NCBI GenBank assembly: GCA_014607495.2
Contig: CP053170.1
Location: forward strand, 4,960,001-5,024,000
Origin: Carposina sasakii
Lineage: Eukaryota > Arthropoda > Insecta > Lepidoptera > Carposinidae
Length of the DNA: 64,000 nucleotides
Direction of reading: 5' to 3'
Shown: positions 24,672 through 35,258 of the stretch, one piece after another
How the letters are laid out: each line of letters opens with the position of its first letter
Numbering within the stretch: the first letter of the stretch is position 1
Position numbers and translations under genes: made by a program
Notes under the pieces: generated by a model
Databases searched by the model: none
What the model was told of the DNA's origin: nothing
What the model saw: only the letters and a program-made list of their open reading frames with translations

Positions 24672-24673
24672 TA

Positions 24674-24696
24674 AGGTGGGTGGACCATGGATGGCC
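24674..24696 (+). repeat. Left terminal inverted repeat of pogo-like element
   Basis: It matches the right end in reverse complement over 18 bp exactly, then 5 more after one mismatch. It is preceded by TA at 24672-24673. The repeat contains the palindrome CCATGG. Confidence 0.9.
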
Positions 24697-24860
24697 ATTC
24701 TAACGAGTAAACGCTTTTTATTCGTTTATTAACTGAATAAATGAAAAAAAAACAAATTATCAAATAATAGTTTGTTTTATTGTGTACCATATAAATCACT
24801 TTTTTTTAACCTAGCTTTAATCAGTATTCATTAAACTTAAGTTTTGTTAAGCTCTTCTAA

Positions 24861-25224
24861 ATGGCCTTGCAAGGAACACGGCTCCAAACAAGGCCAATAT
24901 TATACATCAGTCGTTCAACTTAAAAATAGAGTTGTAACAATTAATATATTCGCTTTTACTAAAACTACATAATAAGCTCTTTCATTTAAGCAAAACATCA
25001 AATGCTCAATATATTTTTATCATTTATAAAAAACTCAACGAACATTACTTGAACACCATCGTGTAACTAAGAATGTATTAATGCAAATTATTTAAAAACA
25101 GTAGTAATGAGTATTATATTGACATCAAATAACTTGCTATCGCGTATTATAATAAAATTAAATACTTTTTTTTTTTACCTCAAATGGCCTTCTTAAGGCC
25201 AAAATATTCCTAAGAAGGCCAAAC
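24861..25224. promoter_or_regulatory. Left subterminal TGGCCTT/AAGGCCA array
   Basis: Motifs occur at ~24861 (ATGGCCTTGCAAGG), ~24888 (ACAAGGCCA), ~25184 (ATGGCCTTCTTAAGGCCA) and ~25213 (AAGAAGGCCA). Similar words sit near the right terminus. Subterminal repeats of this kind usually bind the cognate transposase, which is an inference here. Confidence 0.6.
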
Positions 25225-25444
25225 TAACAATTATCAATGACTTTCTTATATTAATTATAATAAAATAATAGGCACTACAGACTAAGTACCTACTGTACTT
25301 ATTACGGTACGTAGTCAGTCTTGAAGTCAGGAATGTTTAAAAACAACGTTTCTTAAGATTAAAAAACGAAAATAATTGTAACAAAATAAAAAGTAAGTTC
25401 GGAAACAAACTTAGAAACTAAAAAGGATAATAATTTTGGATATT

Positions 25445-27720
25445 TTAATCACAATCTGAGCATGTAAATTTGAGATCTTTTTTAGTGAGACCCATACACT
25501 CCTCGTGATACCACTTTTGACATTCGGTACATTGTCTCATGTCTTCCATTCTATTCTCGCCACATGCGTGACAGTACCATTCCTTTTCTTCACCTTCTGC
25601 ACTTTTCTTCATCTCTATTTTCGATTTTTTTCTGTTTTCTTGTTGTACTGTTCTTTTTAGCCGTTTTACGGAATCATTTTTATTTTTGGTTTTCTTTTTT
25701 TGGTCTCGTTTAATTGTAGACTTTCCTTTTTTCTTACTCGTCGCTTGCTTCATCTCATCCTTTTTTTCTTCAGTCTTGAATAAATCTTCAACTATTCTTT
25801 GTCCCTTATAATTAAGAGCTTTTTGCCGTGGACGTGAAGACTTTATTGTAGCGTAGTTTGGAGTAGGCAAAAAAGCATGAAAAGATCTAGTCTCATGACT
25901 CTTTAGTTGAGCTTTTGTTTTAATTGAGCTTTTGTTTTGTATTAATCGTTTTTTCGGAGTGATTTTTTTTTCTGATCTAGGTCATCATCAAATGACGAAG
26001 AAGTGTATAAATCCGAGACTTGAAGTTTAGTCATGTAGTGATCTTTGATAAATGATTCACTAAGATTCAAATCAAGATCAGATTCAGAGCTAGAACAGAC
26101 GATATTTTCTTGTAGGCCGGACGTACTCGGAAGAGGATAATCGTACAGAGATGGTTGAGGGTCATGTTTCGTATCTGCGACGTTGAAACGATGTACTGAA
26201 CTTAGCAGCATGGGGCGGCACTGATCATTGACCGTTATATCTACTTCTAAGTCTGAAGCATCAGTTGAAGAACTGTAAGAAAAAGAACGGGTTTTCTTTT
26301 TGCTGTTGCAGCTGAAAATTTTGGCGATGTCGATACTATCTTCTCTTCGGAAGTTGATCGAAAAATTGAAGAAACGTTAGAAACATGGGCTGACCTCCTT
26401 TCATCTATTAGAGACTGAAACGACAATTCTGACACTTTTTTAAATTCAGACACAGGGGGCGAGACTTGAACAGATATAAGTGGTTGGTAGATCTGGTGTA
26501 GTGACGTTTCCGATAAAGGTCTTTCAGTTACAATTGAAGGAGCATAAGCATCTTCGGGTATTACATCAGGATCAAGGGGGTATAAACCAGTGGCTTTGAA
26601 TCCATTCGTTATATTAGTTTGAGTCATACACTTTGGCCATGTTCGGGAGAAAATTTTGTTAAACGCAGCTTTGTTTAAAGTTCTCTCTTGAGAATTGCAC
26701 AAGTAGTTCAAAACCTCTTCATCCCAGTGATGTTCGAAGGACCGATTCACTGATTTATCTAGAGGTTGGAGTTCGTGCGTGGTGTTCGAAGGTAAGCAGT
26801 ATAGAACTATATTATTTTTACCTGCTACTTCCAGAGACTCATATCATAAATGACACTTTGCGCCATCAAAGATAAGCAGACATTTACCGGGTACTTTATG
26901 TTGTGCTAAATGTTGTATGAACTCTACGAATAAGCTACTGGTCATGCTGCCTTTGGGTGCCATGCTTACCTTTGTTCCAGGTGGCAAATTTGATGCTAAT
27001 TCTGATCTGTGCCTTATCCCCTTAAAAATAATCATAGGTGGTATAGCAATACCCACCGCATTTACGCACATCGCTATTTTAACGTTCTCGGCGTGTTCCG
27101 GAGCAACAAGATGTACTCTTGTATTCCCTTTTTCAGCCAAAACTACAGTTTGTTTGTGGACCGTAATGCGACACCCTTTTTCATCCATGTTATACAAGCG
27201 TTCTGGATGTGCAATAATGTCTAGCTCTTCATAGAGTTTCTTCACTTCTTCAAAATGGTTTTTCACAATGGGCTTATTCATTTTTTTAAGCTCTAGCTGG
27301 ATTCATTAGCTGGGGTTTTCTTTTTGATATTGATGGGTTTCGAACCAAAAACATTTTGAGCCATTTGCGTCCAGCCATTCTTGTTGACATATTAAACGAG
27401 TGCTTGATTTTAAATCTCTCACAAAATAAAAATGCTTGTTTCCTGATAAATTTAGGCGTAAGTGGTACACCCAGTTTTGCAAAACGTTTGATTCGCTGCG
27501 ATAAATCTTCTTCTAATTGTTTTGTAAGAATAGTTGTCTTCCCAATTATTTTAGTACTTTTACCGCTTACTAAATGGTTTCTAAGGGTGCGTCTTGGAAT
27601 ATTGAACTTCAACGCTGCAGCATTTGTATTAAGTTGATTATTTTGTACTGCTTCCATGGCACGTCTTAAACTGTCTTCATCCCATGTACTACCTCTTTTC
27701 CTGGGTTTTGACTCAGACAT
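25445..27720 (-). pseudogene. Pogo-like DDE transposase with PHD finger, broken
   Basis: A transposase that would bind the element ends and cut and paste it. Reading from 27720 there is first a Psq-type helix-turn-helix (AALKFNIPRRTLRNHL) and a CENP-B-type DNA-binding part (27720-27286). Next comes a DDE_1 catalytic core with NMDEKG (~27185), LIFDGAKCH (~26867) and LQPLDKS (~26759). A low-complexity acidic linker follows, then a C-terminal C4HC3 PHD finger (CHAC, CTEC, HEEC, CSDC at 25445-25575). The start ATG at 27720 is clear. Breaks are frame changes near 27285, 26297 and 25965, each in or beside an A-rich run, and one in-frame TGA at 26844-26846. The catalytic residues are all still present. 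Total length fits a ~760-residue protein. Confidence 0.85.
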
Positions 27721-28130
27721 TCTTGAAATCTGAAATTATACACATAAAATTTAATCATCTATTCAATTACCGCCTTATTGTTATAAAGTTTTTTTTGCTT
27801 AAAATATGATTATAGACAGACTATCTTATGACTATCTTACTTATATATAACTTATCACATACTTACTTTATCACATACTTTACCGTTTTTAACATGTAAA
27901 TATTTTTTATATTCGTTGCTTTTCATGTAAATCAGTTTGGTTTATTTTCAGACATAACCTTTGCATAAAATAAATTTAAATATATACTGATAATAAAAAA
28001 TAAAAAAAAATGTCTATTCAATATGAGTTAAAAAGTTTAATAACCCTCATAAATAAAAATATTATAAATATAAAACATTGTTTTAACTGTAACGGTACGT
28101 ATTTATAACTAAAAAGTAACTGTTCATATT
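27721..28130. other. AT-rich 5' side of the transposase
   Basis: This is the presumed 5' leader and promoter region of the transposase gene, before the nested LINE. No clear core promoter motif was identified. Confidence 0.4.
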
Positions 28131-28526
28131 TTTCCCCGCTCGAACGCAATTACATTGACACCGCGCTTAAAATCTTCCGCAAAATAATATTCAAAAGTGT
28201 AGTAAAAACTTACCGCCCTAGTGATATTTTTATATTGGCGTAAAGCCTATTAAGTGACAAATCCTACAGTGTAAGTTATAACTAAAAGTGACAATTGTGT
28301 ATAAAGTTATTGACAAAAACAGTTTGAAAAGCATTTTAACGGCCTTTTAACATAAAATCAGTGCTCCCATCGTGCGCGCTTTCTGCGTGCGCCGGTCTGC
28401 TGCGTCCCGCGCACCGCCACCCGACCTCGCCTGTACTCTGCCTGCGCATGATTCATTCATCGATCGATACACCGGCCGCTCGCGATAACTACTTGAAGTA
28501 CACGCAAATTCAACTGCGAGTTTATA

Positions 28527-29420
28527 ATGCCGAAGACACCGCGCTCACCTACATCGGACAGCGAAGTACAGCTAGGTGGAAGGCAGGATATCCTATTGTC
28601 ACGAAAAGAGCGTATGGATAAAAGGCGCCGCTTACCAGATGGATCCCATGACGAGCTGACAGCCTTCAAGCTTGAAATGAGGGAACTTTTTAACGCTTTT
28701 ACAGAAGACCAAAACATAAAGTTTGCAACAATACAACGGCACATATCGGAACTTAAATTGCAATCTACTACAATACAAGATACAAATAAGGAGATTGAGA
28801 AATCAGTTGACTTTGTTTCTAACCAAATTACCGAAATTAATATAAAGATAGATCGCCTGGAGGACGAGCGAAAAGGTCTAATTTCTCAACTGGCAATACT
28901 GGACGACAGATGCGAAAACCTGGAACGTCTGTCCAAAAAAAACTGTATTGAGATTAGGAATGTTCCAAAGCGCAAGAGTAAGAAAATCGAGGATATGTAC
29001 AGGATGATTGAAAACCTTTCAAAACCCCTGATTATTAACGTGCAAAACAACATAAGAGATGTCTACCGTTTACCCAGCAAACCAGGTACATTACACTCCA
29101 CGGTGGTTGTTGAACTATCAAATACTCTCTTCAAAGCCAGCTTACTAGAAGCCGCAAAAAAGTACAATAGGAATAATCCACACAATCAACTACATGCAAA
29201 CCACCTAGGGTTGGGCGACGCGTCTAAAATATACCTGTCCGAGCATCTGACAGCGAAGGCTCGTCGTCTACATTTCCTGGCAAGAGATATGGCCAAAGAA
29301 GAAAAATATGATTTCTGCTGGACGGCCAGCGGAAAAGTTTACGTGAGAAGAAAAGAAGGCGAACCCGCAATTCATATTAAAAACGAAAATATTCTTCAGT
29401 CTTTGAAAGCTAAAAAATGA
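28527..29420 (+). CDS. LINE ORF1 protein with FP-type C-terminal domain
   Basis: 297 codons from an ATG. Residues ~40-125 are heptad-rich and probably coiled coil (ISELKLQSTTIQDTNKEIEK and following). The C-terminal part (~225-290) reads HLTAKARRLHFLARDMAKEE and, later, GKVYVRRKEGEPAIHIKN, which resembles the C-terminal domain of FP-type proteins found in many insect LINE ORF1s. Such proteins coat the LINE RNA. The basic N-terminus could bind nucleic acid. No stop or frameshift is seen. It ends 397 bp before the ORF2 position given here. Confidence 0.8.
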   Translation: MPKTPRSPTSDSEVQLGGRQDILLSRKERMDKRRRLPDGSHDELTAFKLEMRELFNAFTEDQNIKFATIQRHISELKLQSTTIQDTNKEIEKSVDFVSNQITEINIKIDRLEDERKGLISQLAILDDRCENLERLSKKNCIEIRNVPKRKSKKIEDMYRMIENLSKPLIINVQNNIRDVYRLPSKPGTLHSTVVVELSNTLFKASLLEAAKKYNRNNPHNQLHANHLGLGDASKIYLSEHLTAKARRLHFLARDMAKEEKYDFCWTASGKVYVRRKEGEPAIHIKNENILQSLKAKK

Positions 29421-29817
29421 CTAGTTTTGGTTAAGCAATTTCTTGCTAATCTATTCCTATTGTCTCAAATGTTTTCTATTGAGAATATCAAAACTAATTG
29501 CTATGTACATGGTTATTGCATACATTCATTTAAACTCACACACTTCACTTATACATTACACTTCATCTATTTAACACACACACATTCAAATAACTCACAC
29601 ACTACCTATGTATACACACATATGACTTTTATTCATAAAAGTATTTTGTATCGATTTATACCTATACATCATAGAGCATTGTGCAATTGTTCCAGGTTTG
29701 GTTATTCATTGGTAACTTGCAAAGATTTCTACCAACAGATCACTGTCTTCTGTCCCATTAAATATATAATAAACTATAACATTCACACCAAATAATATAA
29801 TTACACTGGACGGGTCA

Positions 29818-32757
29818 GTGAATCCTATATGTACAAGGCTGAATTACGCTGATCAGTTTGTCGCAGTGCTTAAGGAATCTAAATATCGGCATCCTTTATC
29901 GATCATAACAGTTAATATTTGTAGTATATTCTGTAACTTAGACAAATTCCTGATCTTTGTCTCTAACCTTAATGTACCAATAGATGTCATCGTGCTTACT
30001 GAATGTTGGACAAGTGAATTTAAGACACCGCCTGACATAACCAACTATAGACATTATTATACTAATAGACACTTAAATAAAAATGACGGTGTAGTGGTCT
30101 ACGTTCGCAATGAAATTAAATCATCTTGTCGAGAGGAATTAATCCAGGACGGGAACTGTTTGGCATTACAACTCAATGATGACACAACCATTTTATGTAT
30201 CTATCGACCACCTTGTTTCTCTAATCCTACAAAGTTTGTTGATTCCCTTGATGAGATACTTGTACGAACACTAACTAAAAATATAATTCTTACAGGGGAC
30301 ATTAATATTAACATTTTACCTGGACATATAGCTAACTGTGGTGCAAATTATCTCACGCAACTAGCCTACTATGGTCTTCAACCAGCTTTAGACAAACCCA
30401 CGAGACAAGAAACATGTATTGACCACTTCATGATTAAAACTCGACAACGCTACCAGTCTTTTGTTTTTGATAAGCTCACGGATCATTCCCCTATATTGCT
30501 GTTGGTTGATAATACTAAAACTTTTAATATCCAGTGCAAACGTAGTACAAAGATAAAAATTGATTACACCGCAATTAGGGAGTCGCTTGCTCTAGTGAAT
30601 TGGAATGAATACCTATCTATTGAAGATGCTAACCTTGCTGCAGAAAATCTAATTGGCAATATCAAAAAGTCTATTGAACATCATTCAACTACAGTAAATA
30701 CCTCTTGTCGTAAGAGACCCCTAAAGCCTTGGATCACCGTAGGTGTTCTTCGTTCTATTCAAACCAGAGATAAAATGCATAAACATCTAAAACTTAACTC
30801 AGGCGACAACTTGCTTAAATCAAATTATACTTCATTTAGAAACTTATGTAATTCCTTCATAAAAAAACTAAAAAAGCAATACTATGAGAAGAAATTTGAA
30901 TTACATTCCAATGATAGCAAAATGACGTGGAAGTTGATTAAGGAAGTGGGTAATATGGCTGAGAATAGAGAGCCTGCCAATGAACTGCTACTTTCTGATA
31001 GATCAGAAGTAGAATCGCTGGATCGTGTTAACAGGTATTTTACTGACATCGGATATGTTCTTGCTAATAATACACTAAATTTGCTGGGAACTACTCCTGC
31101 GGATCTTGTAGCTAAACCTGACATGATTAACAAAGCATCGGCCCCTCTAAACTCTTTTGTATTTCTACCTGTTCTAAGTAGGGATATTGCTGATATAATA
31201 GGTGAACTGAAACAGGTTAGTTCCGCTGGATGTGATGGTATACCTACTAGAGTTCTTAAGGATTGTAAACATATACTCGCAGAACCAATTGCACATTTAT
31301 GCAACTTGAGCTTGTCTTCAGGTACTTTTCCTACACTCTTTAAGACTGCCGTCGTTACACCTATTTATAAATCTGGAGATCGTACATCACCCTCTAACTA
31401 CAGACCTATTTCTATACTTACGACCTTATCCAAAATATTGGAAAAAATAGTGAATAAGAGTCTCGTGTCTTATCTGGAAGCAAACCACCTTTTGTCCGAC
31501 AGCCAATATGGCCTTCGTAACGGTAGGTCTACTGACGATGCGGTACTCCATCTGACCTCGACCATTGCCAAATACGTTGATCAACAGCAAAAATGTGTGG
31601 GCATATTCCTGGATCTGCAGAAAGCTTTTGACACAGTATCGATTCCATTGTTGTTGGCCCGCCTAGAAGGCGTTGGTGTCAGAGGTATTCCGCTAAGTTG
31701 GTTCCGGGACTACCTACACAATCGGCGTCAGAGGGTTCGCATTGGAAATCATGTTAGTGGCTTGGAAACGTGTAGTTATGGAGTTCCTCAGGGTAGCACA
31801 TTAGGACCTACACTTTTTCTTATATATATTAATAACTTGTGTGACATTCAATTAGAGAAAACAGATATAGTCATGTTCGCGGATGACACGGTGCTTCTGG
31901 TCCGTGAAAAAAGTTGGCCTAAAGTATTCAATCTTGCAGAAAAAGTCATAAAAGCTGTTACTTCCTGGTTAGAGAACAGCTTACTAACCTTGAATATTTC
32001 TAAAACGAAATTCCTATCATTTTATATTACTAATGCTACCAAACCCAGCAGTGATCTTAAGCTAAAAGTTCATACCTTTCCTTGCAATAAAAGCCTGAAC
32101 AACGTTACAGATTGTGCCTGTGGTACACTTGAATGTGTTGATAGGATTAAGTACTTGGGGGTCATTCTGGATAACAAACTTACTTGGGACATTCATATTT
32201 CAACTCTCTCAGGCAGAATACGGAAACTCATATACATATTCAGAAACCTTCGGGACAATGTACCAGACACTATTATTATGAAAATATACAAAGCGTTGGC
32301 CGAGAGTATCTTGGTTTACTGTATTGGATCTTGGGGTGGAGCTGCTAAGACTTTTATGATTAAAGTTGAAAGGGCACAAAGAGCTCTCCTAAAAGTAATT
32401 AAGCGCCTTCCATTTAGATATCCAACAACTGATTTGTATACTACATGTAATGTTCTCACTGTTAGAAAACTATATATCTTGAGGAGTTTGGTACGTTTTC
32501 ATTGTAAAACGGTTCATTTGCTTCCTATTTCTAATAAACGGTTTGATAGGATCAATATACCTGTATCCAACAGCTTGTATGCCAAAAGACAGTACTACAT
32601 TAATGCTCCGCGTCTGTATAATTTAATTAAAACTCATTTTAAAACCTATCACAAATGGAGAACATTAACAAAGCATGATTTAATAAAGAAAATCTATGCT
32701 TGGCTCAGTGACATGGATTACAACGATACCGAAATGTTGTTTTTTACTCCTAAATAA
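29818..32757 (+). CDS. LINE ORF2: endonuclease and reverse transcriptase
   Basis: About 979 codons. The APE-like endonuclease spans ~27-235 with VLTECW, GDININI (~159), CIDHF and LTDHSPI (~220). The reverse transcriptase spans ~445-745, with SAGCDGIPTRVLK, NYRPISILTTLSKILEKIV, FLDLQKAFDTV, VPQGSTLGP and the catalytic FADD (~686). A C-terminal region with CACGTLEC follows. No RNase H domain is evident. The clade is Jockey/CR1-like, not resolved further. The frame is open from about 29773, but the first in-frame codon that could start it is GTG at 29818. No ATG occurs in frame before about codon 206, inside the endonuclease, so translation may depend on non-AUG initiation, coupling to ORF1, or a lost start. 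Confidence 0.9.
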   Translation: MNPICTRLNYADQFVAVLKESKYRHPLSIITVNICSIFCNLDKFLIFVSNLNVPIDVIVLTECWTSEFKTPPDITNYRHYYTNRHLNKNDGVVVYVRNEIKSSCREELIQDGNCLALQLNDDTTILCIYRPPCFSNPTKFVDSLDEILVRTLTKNIILTGDININILPGHIANCGANYLTQLAYYGLQPALDKPTRQETCIDHFMIKTRQRYQSFVFDKLTDHSPILLLVDNTKTFNIQCKRSTKIKIDYTAIRESLALVNWNEYLSIEDANLAAENLIGNIKKSIEHHSTTVNTSCRKRPLKPWITVGVLRSIQTRDKMHKHLKLNSGDNLLKSNYTSFRNLCNSFIKKLKKQYYEKKFELHSNDSKMTWKLIKEVGNMAENREPANELLLSDRSEVESLDRVNRYFTDIGYVLANNTLNLLGTTPADLVAKPDMINKASAPLNSFVFLPVLSRDIADIIGELKQVSSAGCDGIPTRVLKDCKHILAEPIAHLCNLSLSSGTFPTLFKTAVVTPIYKSGDRTSPSNYRPISILTTLSKILEKIVNKSLVSYLEANHLLSDSQYGLRNGRSTDDAVLHLTSTIAKYVDQQQKCVGIFLDLQKAFDTVSIPLLLARLEGVGVRGIPLSWFRDYLHNRRQRVRIGNHVSGLETCSYGVPQGSTLGPTLFLIYINNLCDIQLEKTDIVMFADDTVLLVREKSWPKVFNLAEKVIKAVTSWLENSLLTLNISKTKFLSFYITNATKPSSDLKLKVHTFPCNKSLNNVTDCACGTLECVDRIKYLGVILDNKLTWDIHISTLSGRIRKLIYIFRNLRDNVPDTIIMKIYKALAESILVYCIGSWGGAAKTFMIKVERAQRALLKVIKRLPFRYPTTDLYTTCNVLTVRKLYILRSLVRFHCKTVHLLPISNKRFDRINIPVSNSLYAKRQYYINAPRLYNLIKTHFKTYHKWRTLTKHDLIKKIYAWLSDMDYNDTEMLFFTPK

Positions 32758-32820
32758 TAAGTTATTGACATTCCTTACAAACATATTTTAACACGCACAT
32801 GCCATTACTTATACATATTC

Positions 32821-32837
32821 ACACACCCACATACACA

Positions 32838-32888
<51 letters not shown>

Positions 32889-32890
32889 GC
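32821..32890. repeat. (AC)n microsatellite
   Basis: A simple AC run in the LINE 3' region. The antisense open frame across it is an artefact. Confidence 0.95.
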
Positions 32891-32984
32891 ACACTTAAAC
32901 GCACAATCAAAGAAATATTCACTCACATAACAAATAGGTACATTGATAGTTATAATCATCCTCATGCACAACAAATTCTTCACA

Positions 32985-33065
32985 GAAACATATAATATAA
33001 TATAGTGTAATATGTTATAGTATAATATAATATGATATAATAGAATATAATATAATGATAATAGA
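32985..33065. repeat. TATAA-type simple repeat
   Basis: An irregular TATAATA run, part of the LINE 3' region. Confidence 0.8.
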
Positions 33066-33355
33066 ATTTTCAAAAATTTCATAACAAGTCCTTAATGTTA
33101 TCTACCTACTTTAAATTTTTGATCTCATAAAATTGTTAATTTATTTTTAGGCAAATAAGTTAATTTAATCTAATGTAATAATAATTTAAAAATTTAAAAA
33201 AGTTTACTTCATTTTCTAGTGCCTGTATACACATTGATATGTACATTAAGGGGATCACTGTGGCCTGTAACACAGTTATAACTAATTAGCATAGGCCACA
33301 GGGCCTCTATTTTTCTAGTGTCTGTAATTTGGTACCAATAAACAATTATTATTAT

Positions 33356-34050
33356 ATCTCTGTTTAAATTCTCGGGACTACAGAGTCCCGGTCCTTTGAG
33401 AGGCGTGCATCGGGCCGTGGCCAAGATGTAGAGGCCCTTTTTAGAGAACTTTAATATGGTGTGGGATACACATGGCGGATACCATCGCCGACCGCACAAT
33501 ATGATACATCCGGCGATGGTCCCCGCCATGTGCAAGACTATTGGAGTGCAGATCTATGTCATGCGATGGAAACAAAGGTCATGGGCTATGAGGCTGAATA
33601 TTGGGTGGGGTTGGGTAACTGGGCTATTGAAGGAGACTAACGGACGCCTGCCATTACAACCAAGTCTCATAATTGTTTGGTGGCAGGCGGTGACTCGCCG
33701 ACTCATTTCATGGGCCCCCTGAAACGGCCGCACGCACGGAGCGACAAAGGGGGCAACATTTGGTGAGTGGCTAGGGTGGAGGGGTGCCCCTGGACTTTAA
33801 ACCGAAGCCAACTTGCCACTTACTGACGGGCACGTCCACCCTCGAGCTGTCATAGCTCTCGCGACTCCACTCTGCCCGGCCGGCAAAGGCAAGGCAGAGG
33901 TGGGGGAACTGTTCCTCGTCAGATCTCACTCCGGCGCCGGAGATAAGGAACAGGGTCTTCCCCCGGGAGTATTTCAGGTCCGTGGGAACGCTACCTCCCA
34001 ACAGCTCGCCACAAGCTGCCCTGCGGGCTTATTATTATTATTATTATTGT
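33356..34050. repeat. GC-rich ~695-bp block, copy 1
   Basis: It begins ATCTCTGTTTAAATTCTCGG and ends in CAAGCTGCCCTGCGGG plus a TTA run. It is about 99% identical to the next block. Near its start CGGGACT-ACAG-AGTCCCG can form a hairpin. Frames in it are short, shared by both copies, and match no domain I know. A nonautonomous retroelement sharing the LINE's TTA-type tail is one reading; simple tandem duplication is another. Confidence 0.8.
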
Positions 34051-34718
34051 ATCTCTGTTTAAATTCTCGGGACTACAGAGTCCCGGTCCTTTGAGAGGCG
34101 TGCATCGGGCCGTGGCCAAGATGTAGAGGCCCTTTTTAGAGAACTTTAATATGGTGTGGGATACACATGACGGATACCATCGCCGACCGCACAATAAGAT
34201 ACACCCGGCGATGGTCCCCGCCATGTGCAAGACTATTGGAGTGCAGATCTATGTCATGCGATGGAAACAAAGGTCATGGGCTATGAGGCTGAATATTGGG
34301 TGGGGTTGGGTAACTGGGCTATTGAAGGAGACTAACGGACGCCTGCCATTACAACCAAGTCTCATAATTGTTTGGTGGCAGGCGGTGACTCGCCGACTCA
34401 TTTCATGGGCCCCCTGAAACGGCCGCACGCACGGAGCGACAAAGGGGGCAACATTTGGTGAGTGGCTAGGGTGGAGGGGTGCCCCTGGACTTTAAACCGA
34501 AGCCAACTTGCCACTTACTGACGGGCACGTCCACCCTCGAGCTGTCATAGCTCTCGCGACTCCACTCTGCCCGGCCGGCGAAGGCAAGGCAGAGGTGGGG
34601 GAACTGTTCCTCGTCAGACTTCACTCCGGCGCCGGAGATGAGGAACAGGGTCTTCCCCCGGGAGTACTTCAGGTCCGTGGGAACGCTACCTCCCAACAGC
34701 TCGCCACAAGCTGCCCTG
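34051..34718. repeat. GC-rich ~695-bp block, copy 2
   Basis: Offset by exactly 695 bp from copy 1 with fewer than ten substitutions seen by eye (for example ACATGACGG versus ACATGGCGG). It also ends in a TTA run. The high identity indicates a recent duplication. Confidence 0.85.
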
Positions 34719-34767
34719 ATTATTATTATTATATGTTCATGGTTTGTACATGTTCTTTGTAAGGCCC

Positions 34768-34809
<42 letters not shown>

Positions 34810-34850
34810 GTTCATGGTTTGTACATGTTCTTTGTAAGGCCCATGTACCC
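34719..34850. repeat. TTA microsatellite with a duplicated ~36-bp flank
   Basis: The segment from ATATGTTCATGGTTTGTACA to TTTGTAAGGCCC occurs twice, on either side of a (TTA)n run of about 11 units. It could be a target-site duplication around an almost completely truncated insertion, or a tandem slip. It marks the return to pogo-element sequence. Confidence 0.75.
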
Positions 34851-35258
34851 TAGCAAGGCCAACGGTCAAATTTTTGATTGGCCTTATAAGGAACCATCGG
34901 CCTTCCTGGGAACACTACCAATATTTTAACTTAAATCGAGGGAAAACTATTTTTTTTTCTTTAGTACCATAAACATATCCTTATACGACAATTCACAGTG
35001 AAAAAATATGAAATAATAATAGGTTATCTAACTAAAAACTTACGTTTTGCTGTGCGCGCGAATAACAATTGTAACGTCGACGACCGAAGTCTACGAAGCG
35101 TGAGATCGCACTGCCACAATAGCGGCGCGAGCGACTCGCCGCCGCATCTGTGGCCTTGAGTTTGATGGATCTTAGTGTATAGCCGAAGGAATATGTGTTT
35201 ACATGTCAATAACTACGACTTTTTGATAGTTGGCCTTCAAAGGAGCGTGGCCTTCCAT
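34851..35258. promoter_or_regulatory. Right subterminal AAGGCCA/TGGCCTT array
   Basis: Motifs occur at ~34854 (CAAGGCCAA), ~34878 (TTGGCCTTATAAGG), ~34899 (GGCCTTCC), ~35151 (TGGCCTTG), ~35230 (TTGGCCTTCAAAGG) and ~35249 (GGCCTTCCATGG). It mirrors the left end and includes the presumed upstream side of the transposase gene. Confidence 0.6.

Larger units (their letters stand above)
28130..33355 (+). mobile_element. Nested two-ORF LINE (APE-type)
   Basis: A non-LTR retrotransposon in the orientation opposite to the transposase. It has a GC-richer leader (28360-28460), ORF1, a ~400-bp spacer, ORF2 and a 3' region with AC and TATAA simple repeats, ending near AATAAACAATTATTATTAT. The ATT-type tail resembles microsatellite tails of CR1/Jockey-group elements. 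The exact 5' end and the target duplication could not be fixed. Both reading frames are open, so it may be a recent insertion. Confidence 0.8.

Noticed and set aside
26917..27637. Plus-strand frames of 71-105 codons opposite the transposase
   Set aside because: They are antisense shadows of the clearly recognisable DDE transposase.
29427..29795. 122-codon frame between LINE ORF1 and ORF2
   Set aside because: Low-complexity translation of simple CACA/TACA-rich spacer DNA; the position fits an untranslated linker.
33209..34762. Paired short frames on both strands in the ~695-bp blocks
   Set aside because: They repeat simply because the DNA is duplicated; overlapping frames on both strands with no known domain indicate GC-rich chance frames.
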